Assembly: GCA_910575255.1 (NCBI GenBank)
Contig: CAJTEM010000011.1
Span: 62,001-126,000 of the forward strand
Origin: Lachnospiraceae bacterium
GTDB taxonomy: Bacteria; Bacillota; Clostridia; Lachnospirales; Lachnospiraceae
Length of the DNA stretch: 64,000 nt
Direction: 5' to 3'
In this document: positions 1-9,102 of the stretch, one piece after another
Numbering within the stretch: the stretch's first letter is position 1
Layout of the letters: the number at the start of each line of letters is the position of its first letter
Notes under the pieces: model-generated
What the model saw: only the letters and a program-made list of their open reading frames with translations
Database searches by the model: none
What the model was told of the DNA's origin: nothing
Position numbers and translations under genes: made by a program

Positions 1-62
1 CTGCGGCCCTCACCTTGTCTTAAGGTGTACCTTCTGGAATTTCACCCCACGTTACTGTTCAC
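1..62. repeat. Small hairpin relative of the foldback repeat family, cut by the window edge
   Basis: A 6-bp hairpin (CACCTT at 11-16, AAGGTG at 22-27) is followed by GTACCTTCTGGA, the same flank seen beside the long foldback repeats and beside the small hairpin at 9012. The motif GTTACTGTTCAC at 51-62 is the left outer boundary motif of the next, full-size copy. It appears to be a minimal family member directly abutting a full copy. Its left part may lie outside the window. Confidence 0.55.
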
Positions 63-68
63 AGGCAA

Positions 69-371
69 TGTCAGTTAGTTAAGAAAATGAGAAACTCAGC
101 CAGGGAAGAGGGGGAAGTCCCCGCCGGAAAGAGTCTGCGGATTTTGACTTTGCAGAGATTTAGAAGTCCTTGGATTTTTGAGTTTTGCGTTGAAACGAAA
201 ATTCACACTGTCTGAGCGGAGCGAGTTTGTGAATTTTCGTTTCGTTTTTAGCAAAAATCAGAAATCTTAGGAATTCTTAATCTCGAAACCGGAAAAATCC
301 GCAGACTCTTTCCGGCGGGGACTTCCCCCTTTTCCCTGGCGTACCTTTTGGAACAGCTTAACTAACCGACA
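69..371 (-). repeat. Long foldback repeat, copy A (inverted orientation)
   Basis: The 303-bp unit runs from TGTCAGTTAGTTAA (69-82) to TTAACTAACCGACA (358-371). The arms 100-145 and 294-339 are reverse complements over 46 bp with one mismatch, a G opposite T. The inner part carries the family core, including a second inverted repeat (ends AAACGAAAATTCACA and TGTGAATTTTCGTTT around the loop near 215). Outer boundary motifs GTTACTGTTCAC (51-62) and GTGAACAGTAAC (378-389) frame it. The GTACC side lies on the right, so this copy is inverted relative to the other five. No coding capacity is seen. Confidence 0.9.
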
Positions 372-710
372 TTGGGTGTGAACAGTAACCACCTCACCCC
401 GTGAAATGTAAAATTAATATTTTGGACTTGTTAAGGGCTGGTTTTCGTGTTAAGATGAGAGAGCGTCCCGTGACAGGGAAGGGGCGATGGCTGATATTAT
501 GATTCACCGTGATTCAGACGGTATGATCTTGAGGGATTCTCTCGGAATGATTCCATGGAAGTAACAGAAAAGGTAACGGTTCGGATAGATCTGCGTGTTC
601 ACCGCGCGAAAACGTGGTGGTCACCAGAAAAGAGGATAAGCCGAAAATATGAAACGCAGGGGTGAGAACTGCAGCACATAAAAGGATTCCTATAAAAGGG
701 CAGGTATCAG
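372..710. other. Intergenic stretch with no convincing gene
   Basis: After the boundary motif of copy A there are about 320 bases without a supported gene. Two tiny overlapping reading frames exist: 25 codons from ATG 487, preceded by GGGAAGGGG, and about 36 codons from ATG 554. Neither resembles a family I know, so I do not call them. No tRNA, terminator or clear SigmaA promoter was seen. Confidence 0.5.
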
Positions 711-1040
711 ATGAAGAGTAGGGGCAGGGTTTACCGGGGGAGATGTTCCTGGAGAAAAAGACAGATCAGAAGGGCGGCGCATTGCGGGAGAACCCGGCTG
801 CGTTATGCAATGGCTGCGATGCTGGCCGTGGAGGCGGCTGTGCTGGTTCCGTATAGCCTGCGGGCGCAGGGGATCCGTTTTCAGGTTTTGCGTCAGGAAC
901 AGAGCTGCCAGGTGGAGTGGGTCATTCCGGGAGAGGGTTTGCAGGCGTCAGCGGGGGAGATATATGGACTTCGCCTGGTTCCGGGTACCTGGGAAATCCA
1001 GATTTATCATCGGCAGGAGATCCTCCGGCCAGAAGGGTGA
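711..1040 (+). CDS. Hypothetical protein, possibly a decayed remnant
   Basis: This is a 109-residue frame with a very Arg-rich N-terminus (about residues 1-30), one hydrophobic segment (about 33-50) that could be a signal or membrane segment, and a short soluble tail. I recognise no domain. The ribosome site is weak (GGGCAGG before the ATG). It lies between a foldback repeat and a broken ATPase gene, a poor neighbourhood for an intact gene, so it may be non-coding or the leftover start of a disrupted gene. Confidence 0.3.
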   Translation: MKSRGRVYRGRCSWRKRQIRRAAHCGRTRLRYAMAAMLAVEAAVLVPYSLRAQGIRFQVLRQEQSCQVEWVIPGEGLQASAGEIYGLRLVPGTWEIQIYHRQEILRPEG

Positions 1041-1068
1041 TGCCGTTACTTTTATAGGGGGAGATAAG

Positions 1069-1808
1069 GGGCCGCGGCAGGTAGGAAAAACCACATTATC
1101 GACCAAAATGGCAAAAAAGGATCGGAAGACTATATCAGCCGGGATATAAAAGAGTTATCTCAGGTTGCAGATGAAACTGCATTTTTAAACTTCATGAGCG
1201 TGATTGCCGCAAGGACAGCGACAAATGTCAATTATGAAGCTCTTGCAAATGAGACTGGCGTTTCTGCGCCCACGGCAAAGCATTGGCTGTCTGTCCTGGT
1301 GTCTTCCGGAATCGTTGCGCTCATTCAGCCATATTCCAACAATGCCCTCAAGCGTGTCATCAAAGCTCCCAGAATGTATTTTCTGGATACAGGTCTTTGT
1401 GCATATCTGGCAAAATGGAGCAGTCCGGATACCCTGGAGGCAGGAGCTGTGGGCGGGGAGTTCTTTGAAACCTGGGTGGTATCAGAAATATATAAAAGCT
1501 ACCTGAATACCGGCCAGAAGCCGCCCCTGTATTTTTACCGTGACAGCAATAAAAAAGAGATTGACGTCATCATTTATCAGGATGGCACAGTGACTCCTGT
1601 TGAGATCAAGAAAAGTTCTGCACCTAAGAATGCGGTAAAAAATTTCTCTGTTCTTAATCCGATTGAGCAGGAGTCCACGGAAGAAAATGTCTTCTCCGGC
1701 GCCGCCCGTTTAAAAGTAAATGTGGGAACGGGAGCGGTAGTCTGTATGTGCGCTGATCTGATACCGGCAGATAAAAAGAATTGGTATGTGCCGGCCTGGC
1801 TCATTTAG
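1069..1808 (+). pseudogene. Broken AAA_14/DUF4143 family ATPase gene
   Basis: The frame at 1069 encodes GPRQVGKTTL, the Walker A motif of DUF4143-type ATPases, and stops at 1149. In another frame the conserved segment DYISRDIKEL (about 1120) leads into the complete C-terminal part (residues from MSVIAART at 1194 to the stop at 1808). That part has the winged-helix-like stretch, YFLDTGLCAYL and the nuclease-like DVIIYQDGTVTPVEIKK segment. The roughly 150-200 residues that normally separate Walker A from DYI are absent, and the two pieces are out of frame. So an internal deletion plus frameshift removed most of the ATPase core. Intact relatives are about 400 residues, often mobile or toxin-like accessory genes of unclear role. 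The 204-codon downstream frame may still be translated. Confidence 0.75.
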
Positions 1809-1847
1809 TTATAAAGGATTATTAATGATGACATCGCAAAGAATCTA

Positions 1848-1876
1848 TTGCAATTATAAATCTGATATATTATAAT
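1848..1876 (+). promoter_or_regulatory. SigmaA-type promoter of the purine cluster
   Basis: TTGCAA (1848-1853) and TATAAT (1871-1876) are separated by 17 bases. The predicted start is near 1883, giving an untranslated leader of about 80 nt. The leader holds a short CCCCG/CGGGG hairpin near 1893-1912. I see no PurR box or recognisable purine riboswitch. Confidence 0.8.
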
Positions 1877-1963
1877 CTCACTGTGTCAACGGCCCCGCTG
1901 CAGGTAACGGGGTATCAGGATGTTTTCATGATTGTTTATTACGGAAAAGGACAGGTGGATACC

Positions 1964-2674
1964 ATGGAAAAGAAAGAATTATTGTATGAGGGAAAGGCGA
2001 AGAAGGTTTTTACGACAGAGGATCCCGAGCAGCTGATTGTATCCTATAAGGATGATGCCACGGCATTTGACGGCCAGAAGAAGGGGACTATCGTTGGCAA
2101 GGGTGCGATCAATAACCGCATGACCAATCATATCTTCCGTCTGCTGGAGCAGAAGGGAGTTCCGACTCATCTGGCAGAGGAGCTGAATGACCGTGAGACC
2201 CTGGTGAAGAAAGTGGAGATTGTGCCTCTTGAGGTGATTATCCGCAACTACTCTGCCGGCAGCTTTGCCAAGAAGCTGGGGATGGAAGAAGGAATCCGGC
2301 TAGCCTGCCCGACCCTGGAATTCAGTTACAAGAATGATGATCTGCATGATCCCTTCATCAACAGCTATTATGCGCTGGCTTTAAAGCTGGCTACCCAGGA
2401 GGAGATCGATACTATTACGAAATATGCTTTTATTGTCAATGAAGTGATGCAGGAATATTTTGCAGGGCTTGGGATTGACCTGATTGACTTCAAGATTGAG
2501 TTCGGACGGCTTGCGGACGGTACGATTATTCTGGCCGACGAGGTATCTCCGGATACCTGCCGTCTGTGGGATAAGGTGACACATGAGAAGCTGGATAAGG
2601 ATCGCTTCCGCCGGGATCTGGGGAATGTAGAGGATGCTTACAATGAGGTGTTCCGCCGTCTGGGGATTCAGTAG
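1964..2674 (+). CDS. purC: Phosphoribosylaminoimidazole-succinocarboxamide synthase
   Basis: SAICAR synthetase joins CAIR and aspartate using ATP in purine synthesis. The 236-residue protein has the family start ([16 protein letters not shown]), the ATP-binding [10 protein letters not shown], the substrate-binding [11 protein letters not shown] and [12 protein letters not shown] near the C-terminus, all expected for the short bacterial form. I chose ATG 1964 because the family begins at MEKKEL and the upstream in-frame GTG 1883 sits at the predicted transcription start. It is first in a purC-purF-purB-purA cluster, 16 bases before purF. Confidence 0.96.
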   Translation: MEKKELLYEGKAKKVFTTEDPEQLIVSYKDDATAFDGQKKGTIVGKGAINNRMTNHIFRLLEQKGVPTHLAEELNDRETLVKKVEIVPLEVIIRNYSAGSFAKKLGMEEGIRLACPTLEFSYKNDDLHDPFINSYYALALKLATQEEIDTITKYAFIVNEVMQEYFAGLGIDLIDFKIEFGRLADGTIILADEVSPDTCRLWDKVTHEKLDKDRFRRDLGNVEDAYNEVFRRLGIQ

Positions 2675-2690
2675 ATAAGGGAGCAGGGCA

Positions 2691-4133
2691 ATGATGGAAG
2701 AGAGAGAGCAGCCGGCAGAGGAGAAGCTTCGCGAAGAATGCGGGGTTATTGGGGTGTATGACCTGGACGGCAATCCGGTGGCAGGAGAGATCTATTACGG
2801 TCTGTTTGCCCTGCAGCATCGGGGGCAGGAGAGCTGTGGGATCGCAGTCAGCGATACCGAAGGACCGAAGGGAAGAGTCAATGCTTACAAGGGGATGGGG
2901 TTGTGCAACGAGACATTTACCCCTGAGATTCTGGAAGGGCTGAAGGGCAATATCGGGGTAGGGCACGTGCGCTATTCCACTGCCGGCAGCAGTACACTGG
3001 AGAATGCCCAGCCGCTGGTTCTCAATTATGTAAAGGGTACGCTGGCCCTGGCGCATAACGGCAATCTGGTCAATGCGCCTGGGCTGCGCCGTGAGCTGGA
3101 ATATGGCGGAGCGATCTTTCAGACCACGATCGATTCGGAGGTGATCGCTTATCATATCGCCAGAGAGCGGGTGCGCACGGCGAATGTGGAAAGCGCGGTG
3201 GCGAATGCGATGAAGAAGCTGTCCGGGGCCTATGCGCTGGTGATCGCCAGTCCCCGCAAGCTGATCGGTGCCCGGGATCCTTTTGGCTTTAAGCCGCTGT
3301 GTATCGGGAGAAAGGACAATGCCTGGATCCTGGCTTCGGAAAGCTGTGCCCTGGATACGCTGGGGGCAAGGTTTATCCGGGATGTCGAGCCGGGAGAGAT
3401 CGTGATGATCAACAGAGACGGCATTCAGTCTGACCGGTCCATGTGCCTGGCGGATCCGAGAAAGCAGGCACGGTGCGTATTTGAATATATCTATTTTGCC
3501 AGACCGGACAGCGTGTTTGACGGGATCAGTGTGTACCATTCCCGCATTTATGCGGGCCGCTGCCTGGCCAAGGACTCGCCGGTCGAGGCGGATCTGGTGA
3601 CAGGAGTTCCCGAGTCCGGCAATGCTGCCGCTCTGGGATATTCCATGGAGTCGGGAATCCCTTACGGCACTGCCTTTGTGAAGAATACTTATGTGGGCCG
3701 GACCTTTATAAAGCCCGGACAGAGCAGCCGGGTGTCGGCTGTGCGGGTGAAGCTCAATGTCCTGAAGGAAGCGGTGGCCGGAAAGCGGATCATCATGATC
3801 GATGATTCGATCGTCCGCGGCACGACCAGCCATCAGATCGTGCGGATGCTGCGCGAGGCGGGTGCCAGGGAGGTTCACGTGAGAGTCAGCGCACCGCCGT
3901 TTCTGCATCCCTGCTACTTCGGGACGGATATTCCGAGCGAGGATCAGCTGATTGCGCACGGGAAGACCGTGGAGGAGATCTGCACACTTCTGGGCGCGGA
4001 TTCCCTGTCCTATCTGCGAACAGAGCGGCTGTCGGAGATGGCCGGCAACCTGCCGATCTGTACGGCCTGCTTTACCGGCGAATATCCGGTTGCACCTCCC
4101 GCGGAGGATATCCGCGGAGATTATGCAAGATAA
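2691..4133 (+). CDS. purF: Amidophosphoribosyltransferase
   Basis: This enzyme makes phosphoribosylamine from PRPP and glutamine, the committed step of purine synthesis. The 480-residue protein has a class II glutamine amidotransferase domain (catalytic Cys17 in EECGVIG, exposed after removal of a short propeptide) and a C-terminal phosphoribosyltransferase domain with the PRPP loop IIMIDDSIVRGTTS near residue 366. Cysteines in ARCVFEY, PCYFGTD and CTACFTGEY fit the Fe-S-containing, B. subtilis-type subfamily. It starts at ATG 2691 (a second ATG follows immediately) and sits between purC and purB. Confidence 0.96.
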   Translation: MMEEREQPAEEKLREECGVIGVYDLDGNPVAGEIYYGLFALQHRGQESCGIAVSDTEGPKGRVNAYKGMGLCNETFTPEILEGLKGNIGVGHVRYSTAGSSTLENAQPLVLNYVKGTLALAHNGNLVNAPGLRRELEYGGAIFQTTIDSEVIAYHIARERVRTANVESAVANAMKKLSGAYALVIASPRKLIGARDPFGFKPLCIGRKDNAWILASESCALDTLGARFIRDVEPGEIVMINRDGIQSDRSMCLADPRKQARCVFEYIYFARPDSVFDGISVYHSRIYAGRCLAKDSPVEADLVTGVPESGNAAALGYSMESGIPYGTAFVKNTYVGRTFIKPGQSSRVSAVRVKLNVLKEAVAGKRIIMIDDSIVRGTTSHQIVRMLREAGAREVHVRVSAPPFLHPCYFGTDIPSEDQLIAHGKTVEEICTLLGADSLSYLRTERLSEMAGNLPICTACFTGEYPVAPPAEDIRGDYAR

Positions 4134-4158
4134 GCTTATGCACAAAATGGAGGAGACC

Positions 4159-5589
4159 ATGTACGATAAATATCAAAGCCCTCTGTCAGAACGCTACGCC
4201 AGCAAGGAGATGCAGTATATCTTCTCTCCGGATAAAAAGTTTAAAACCTGGCGGAGACTGTGGATTGCCCTGGCGGAGACAGAGAAGGAATTGGGACTGC
4301 CCATCACACAGGAACAGATCGACGAGATGAAAAGCCATGCCGAGGACATCAATTACGAGGCGGCGAAGGAGCGGGAGCGCCAGGTGCGTCATGATGTAAT
4401 GTCCCATGTGTATGCCTATGGGCTGCAGTGTCCCTTGGCAAAGGGCATCATTCATCTGGGCGCGACCTCCTGTTATGTGGGAGACAATACCGATATTATT
4501 ATCATGACAGAGGCCCTGAGGCTGGTACGAAAGAAGCTGATCAATGTCATGGCCAAGCTGGCAGGATTTGCCGAAACCTACAAGGATCAGCCGACACTGG
4601 CCTTCACCCATTTTCAGCCGGCCCAGCCGACGACCGTGGGCAAGCGGGCGACCTTGTGGCTGCAGGAGCTGTGCCTGGATCTGGAGGATCTGGATCATGT
4701 GCTGAATTCGATGAAGCTGCTTGGGTCCAAGGGGACGACCGGTACCCAGGCCAGCTTTTTGGAGCTTTTTGACGGAGATCATGAGAAATGCCGTCTGGCG
4801 GATCGGATGATAGCCGGAAAGATGGGTTTTTCGGATTGTTATCCGGTATCCGGACAGACGTATTCCCGCAAGGTAGATACCCGGGTGGTCAATGTCCTGG
4901 CAGGCATTGCCCAGAGCGCCCATAAGTTCTCCAATGATATCCGCCTTCTGCAGCATCTCAAGGAGGTGGAGGAACCCTTTGAGAAGAGCCAGATCGGGTC
5001 CTCTGCCATGGCATACAAGAGAAACCCCATGCGGAGCGAGCGGATCGCCTCTCTCTCCAATTATGTGATGAGTGATGTGATCAATCCCATGCTGGTGGCA
5101 TCGACACAGTGGTTTGAGCGGACATTGGATGATTCCGCCAATAAGCGTCTCAGCATACCGGAAGGATTTCTGGCAGTGGACGGCATTCTGGATCTGTATC
5201 TGAATGTGGTGGACGGTCTGGTAGTCTATCCGAAGGTGATCGAGAAGCATTTCCTGGCGGAGCTGCCGTTCATGGCTACCGAGAATATCATGATGGACGC
5301 GGTGAAGGCCGGAGGAGACCGTCAGGAACTCCATGAGCAGATCCGCAGGCTGTCCATGGAGGCCGGGAGGAATGTCAAGGAAAAGGGCCTCGAGAATAAC
5401 CTGCTGGAGCTGATTGCGGCGGAGCCGGCCTTTGGGTTGTCTTTGGAGGAGCTTAAGAAGTGTATGGAGCCGTCCCGCTATGTGGGCCGGGCGCCGCAGC
5501 AGGTAGAGGAATTTCTGGATGAGGTGGTGCGTCCGCTTCTGAAGGAGAATCAGGAACTGTTGGGCATGACAGCCGAGATTGCGGTGTAA
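4159..5589 (+). CDS. purB: Adenylosuccinate lyase
   Basis: It cleaves SAICAR and adenylosuccinate, releasing fumarate, in the IMP and AMP branches. The 476-residue protein carries the fumarase/ASL signature GSSAMAYKRNPMRSE and HLGATSCYVGDN, an all-alpha architecture of normal length. ATG 4159 is chosen because GGAGGAGACC lies just upstream. An ATG at 4138 would give only a short unconserved extension. It follows purF by 25 bases and precedes purA, so the cluster covers a late de novo step plus the IMP-to-AMP branch. Confidence 0.95.
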   Translation: MYDKYQSPLSERYASKEMQYIFSPDKKFKTWRRLWIALAETEKELGLPITQEQIDEMKSHAEDINYEAAKERERQVRHDVMSHVYAYGLQCPLAKGIIHLGATSCYVGDNTDIIIMTEALRLVRKKLINVMAKLAGFAETYKDQPTLAFTHFQPAQPTTVGKRATLWLQELCLDLEDLDHVLNSMKLLGSKGTTGTQASFLELFDGDHEKCRLADRMIAGKMGFSDCYPVSGQTYSRKVDTRVVNVLAGIAQSAHKFSNDIRLLQHLKEVEEPFEKSQIGSSAMAYKRNPMRSERIASLSNYVMSDVINPMLVASTQWFERTLDDSANKRLSIPEGFLAVDGILDLYLNVVDGLVVYPKVIEKHFLAELPFMATENIMMDAVKAGGDRQELHEQIRRLSMEAGRNVKEKGLENNLLELIAAEPAFGLSLEELKKCMEPSRYVGRAPQQVEEFLDEVVRPLLKENQELLGMTAEIAV

Positions 5590-5633
5590 TCAGACAGGAG
5601 CAAACAAGAAATCATATGGGTTTGGATTGATAA

Positions 5634-6950
<1,317 letters not shown>

Positions 6951-7000
6951 CAGCTGTTCGGCGGAGAAGGGAAAACCTCTGAAAATTGGAAAATGTATCT

Positions 7001-7027
7001 TATAATTTTACTTTGGAAGGTCGATAT
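7001..7027 (+). promoter_or_regulatory. Candidate Sigma28 (FliA/SigD) promoter for the FliD-like gene
   Basis: TATA (7001-7004), 15 bases, then GTCGATAT (7020-7027) matches the Sigma28 pattern TAAA-N15-GCCGATAT with one mismatch in each box. Transcription would begin about 90 bases before the ATG at 7128. A flagellar sigma factor of this class is encoded at 30305 in the same window, so late-class control of the FliD-like gene is a reasonable inference. Confidence 0.65.
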
Positions 7028-7127
7028 ATACTATGTATTTTGATTCGTCTCTGTGTGTCGGCAGGGATAGCCGGGGCAGAACGGATCCAGTAAAATCAGG
7101 TATGATGATACCGGAAAGGAGAAAATC

Positions 7128-8012
7128 ATGGCAGCAGTAAACGGATATTCCTCCAACTACAGCTACGGTTACGGTTATGACAGCTATCAGAACTCGAAGA
7201 TCAACAGCTCCAGCTGGACGGAGAATGCGGAGCAGGCGGCGAATAAGATGAAAGAGGATCTGGGAATCAGTACTTCCGAGAGCTCCAGTACGGCAAAGGC
7301 CACCAGCAGCGCTTCAACATTCCTGATGGAATATCAGACTCGTCTGGAGGAACTGGAGGCAGCGGCAGCGAAGCTGCAGACCAGTAAGAAGGACAATGTT
7401 TTCAGCAAATACGAAGCAGCTCTTGCAGAGGCATCCAAGACGCAGATCGTCGGAAGCGACGGAACCGTTACCAATAAGGAGCTGGACGAGGCAGAAGATG
7501 CAGTGGTAGACGCAACCAAGGAATTCATGGATAAGCTGAACGACACCATTTCCTATCTGTCCAAGAACAGCGGACACAGCGCAACCGTAGCTTTCCAGCT
7601 GGCCTCCTTAAAGAGGACGATTCCCTCTGAGAAGGGTCTGGCTAAGATCGGAATCAGCATTGACACCAGCGGCAAGCTGAAGATGGACGAGGATAAGTTC
7701 AGAGAAGCCTTACAGAAGGATCCGAACCTGGTGAAGGATGTCCTGGGCGGGCAGTTCGGTATGGCGGAGCGTGCAGGAGAGAAGGCGACGACGATTCTGG
7801 ATATGTCTGTGAATGAGATCATGGACAAGGAGGAGGTTTCGGATACCTATACCGGTTCTAACAGCTCTTCCTCCTCTTCAGGGAGCACTTCCTCTGCATC
7901 TTCCAAGTCGGCAATGTCGGATTCCTTCCGGCAGTTCGCGACATTTGCCAAGAGCGGCGCTTATAACCTGAGCAACTATTATGCAGTATCCATGTTAAAC
8001 ATTCTGGTCTGA
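7128..8012 (+). CDS. FliD-like (flagellar hook-associated protein 2) C-terminal domain protein
   Basis: A 294-residue protein. Residues about 180-215 (LAKIGISIDTSGKLKMDEDK followed by an FREALQKDP-type helix) match the C-terminal motif of the filament cap protein FliD. The N-terminus is Tyr/Ser/Gly-rich rather than the FliD N-domain, and a Ser-rich linker lies near residues 245-260. It has no signal peptide, as expected for flagellar type III export substrates. Length is well below normal FliD (400 or more). It has its own Sigma28-like promoter and a strong terminator, so it is a single-gene unit beside the fla operon. It may be a cap-related or other filament-associated secreted protein. The family link is moderately sure; the exact role is unknown. 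Confidence 0.6.
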   Translation: MAAVNGYSSNYSYGYGYDSYQNSKINSSSWTENAEQAANKMKEDLGISTSESSSTAKATSSASTFLMEYQTRLEELEAAAAKLQTSKKDNVFSKYEAALAEASKTQIVGSDGTVTNKELDEAEDAVVDATKEFMDKLNDTISYLSKNSGHSATVAFQLASLKRTIPSEKGLAKIGISIDTSGKLKMDEDKFREALQKDPNLVKDVLGGQFGMAERAGEKATTILDMSVNEIMDKEEVSDTYTGSNSSSSSSGSTSSASSKSAMSDSFRQFATFAKSGAYNLSNYYAVSMLNILV

Positions 8013-8036
8013 GAAGACATATCATGTAAAACTTAT

Positions 8037-8062
8037 CCGGCGGGATCTCCCGCCGGTTTTTT
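8037..8062 (+). terminator. Rho-independent terminator after the FliD-like gene
   Basis: A perfect 9-bp stem CCGGCGGGA/TCCCGCCGG (8037-8045 and 8048-8056) with a TC loop is followed by six T. It lies 25 bases after the stop codon. Confidence 0.93.
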
Positions 8063-8335
8063 CTATCATAGGAAAGTGCGTCCTAAGATAGAAAACGCTC
8101 CGCGGGGATGCGCACTCCGCGCAGAGGAAGATGGCTGCTGTCGCAGCCGCGCTCCGGCGCGAGAGTCCGGCTTGCCGGACTCTTTGTTCTATCATAGGAA
8201 AGTGCGTCCTAAGATAGAAAACGCTCCGCGGGGATGCGCACTCCGCGCAGAGGAAGATGGCTGCTGTCGCAGCCGCGCTCCGGCGCGAGAGTCCGGCTTG
8301 CCGGACTCTTTGTTCTATCATAGGAAAGTGCGTCC
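8061..8335. repeat. 126-bp tandem repeat, two full copies plus the start of a third
   Basis: Units begin with TTCTATCATAGGAAAGTGCG at 8061, 8187 and 8313. The first two are essentially identical over 126 bp; the third diverges after about 22 bp (CCCACGATACAAAAAACGC). Each unit contains a short inverted repeat (GAGTCCGGCTTGCCGGACTC) and is rich in CG dinucleotides. Because 126 is a multiple of three, both strands show repetitive open frames, but these look like by-products. It begins inside the T-run of the preceding terminator. Confidence 0.9.
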
Positions 8336-8402
8336 CACGATACAAAAAACGCTCCGCAAGGATCGCAACACGGTGTGCGAATAAGGTACGTCTTCGCCGG
8401 AG

Positions 8403-8591
8403 GCATTTCTGATCGTCTGCGGTGATGAAGTGGACGAGGCGGTGAAAATTATGATGAGTTTGTTTGATGAAGAGCAGATAATGAAATCGTTTATCAAGAG
8501 TGAACGCTATGAAGCGGCACAGGATAAGGCAAAAGAAAATTCCAGAGCTGGTATTTGCCGGCCTAGTACAGCATTGCTTAAATTCCGGTGA
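8403..8591 (+). pseudogene. C-terminal fragment of an Rpn/PD-(D/E)XK nuclease-transposase-like gene
   Basis: An open frame without a start codon encodes a segment containing VDEAVKIMMSLFDEEQIM and KSFIKSERYEAAQDKAKE. This resembles the helical C-terminal tail of the Rpn/YhgA-like recombination-promoting nuclease (transposase-like) proteins common in Lachnospiraceae. It runs into the inverted-repeat element at 8563 and stops there. Only the tail is left, so it is a decayed remnant. The family match rests on memory of such tails and is tentative. Confidence 0.4.
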
Positions 8592-8822
8592 ATCAATTGC
8601 TTGATATCGGTGTCATCTGTGCGTCTGCAAAGCGACGGCGTAGTGGCGCCTACGTCTAGTACTGCATTGCGAAAATAACGGTGAATCCAGTGCTTGATAT
8701 TTTCGTCATCTGTGCGTCTGCAAAGCGACGGCGCAGCGGTGCCTACGTCTAGCTTTGCAGGCGTGCAGAGGGCGCTGATAGCAGGTGATTGATTCACCGG
8801 AATTTAGGCAATGCTGTACTAG
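8563..8822. repeat. 260-bp MITE-like element with 36-bp terminal inverted repeats
   Basis: The left end CTAGTACAGCATTGCTTAAA (8563 on) and the right end (8787-8822, finishing AATGCTGTACTAG) are reverse complements over 36 bp with about one mismatch. Inside, two 93-bp direct repeats start at 8563 and 8656, and a truncated third begins at 8749 (CTAG CTTTGCAGG). There is no transposase inside. It could be a non-autonomous mobile element or an array of smaller insertions. Confidence 0.8.
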
Positions 8823-8985
8823 TATAACCCGTTTTAAATAACCTTCCGTTTCGCCAGTCTGCTTTCCCGATAGCACAGAGGGAAAATGCTCAACGTAGCC
8901 CCACTACGCCTCCGCTTTTCCCTCTGCACTCTCGGAAAAGTATCCTTGCCGAAACAGAAAGGTATTTAAAACGGGTTATACTAGT
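8818..8985. repeat. 168-bp imperfect palindrome, sharing ACTAGT with the preceding element
   Basis: ACTAGTATAACCCGTTTTAA at 8818 is mirrored by TTAAAACGGGTTATACTAGT ending at 8985. The inverted repeat continues inward through CTTTCCCGATAGCACAGAGG against CCTCTGCACTCTCGGAAAAG. The whole unit is a near-complete foldback with a small apical loop (about 8895-8915). It touches the 8563 element, and both use the hexamer ACTAGT (8818-8823) as a terminus. Confidence 0.8.
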
Positions 8986-9011
8986 AAGAATAATAGGGAA
9001 CGGGATGTTCA

Positions 9012-9064
9012 GCCTTGTTCCAAGGCGTACCTTTTGGACCTCACCCCACCCCGTGAACAGTAAT
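9012..9064 (-). repeat. Minimal hairpin member of the foldback repeat family
   Basis: GCCTTG (9012-9017), TTC, CAAGGC (9021-9026) forms a 6-bp hairpin followed by GTACCTTTTGGA and, after a C-rich stretch, the boundary motif GTGAACAGTAAT (9053-9064). Hairpin, GTACC flank and boundary are the same parts found in the long copies, but the arms are only 6 bp. Confidence 0.6.
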
Positions 9065-9102
9065 GTAACCGGAAACAGGAATATGAAAATGTGATGAAGT
9101 CC

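Noticed and set aside
1883-1963. In-frame upstream GTG extending purC
   Set aside because: It coincides with the predicted transcription start and adds residues not in the family; ATG 1964 is the start.
2526-4160. Long minus-strand open frame opposite purF
   Set aside because: It is a shadow of purF: purF has clear motifs on the + strand, and the antisense frame has no ribosome site or recognisable domain.
8022-8384. Repeat-containing frames of about 100 codons on both strands
   Set aside because: They arise from the 126-bp tandem repeat, whose length is divisible by three; no ribosome site or known domain.
8061-8822. Considered as a CRISPR array
   Set aside because: Repeats of 93 and 126 bp without short regular spacers and no cas genes; not CRISPR.
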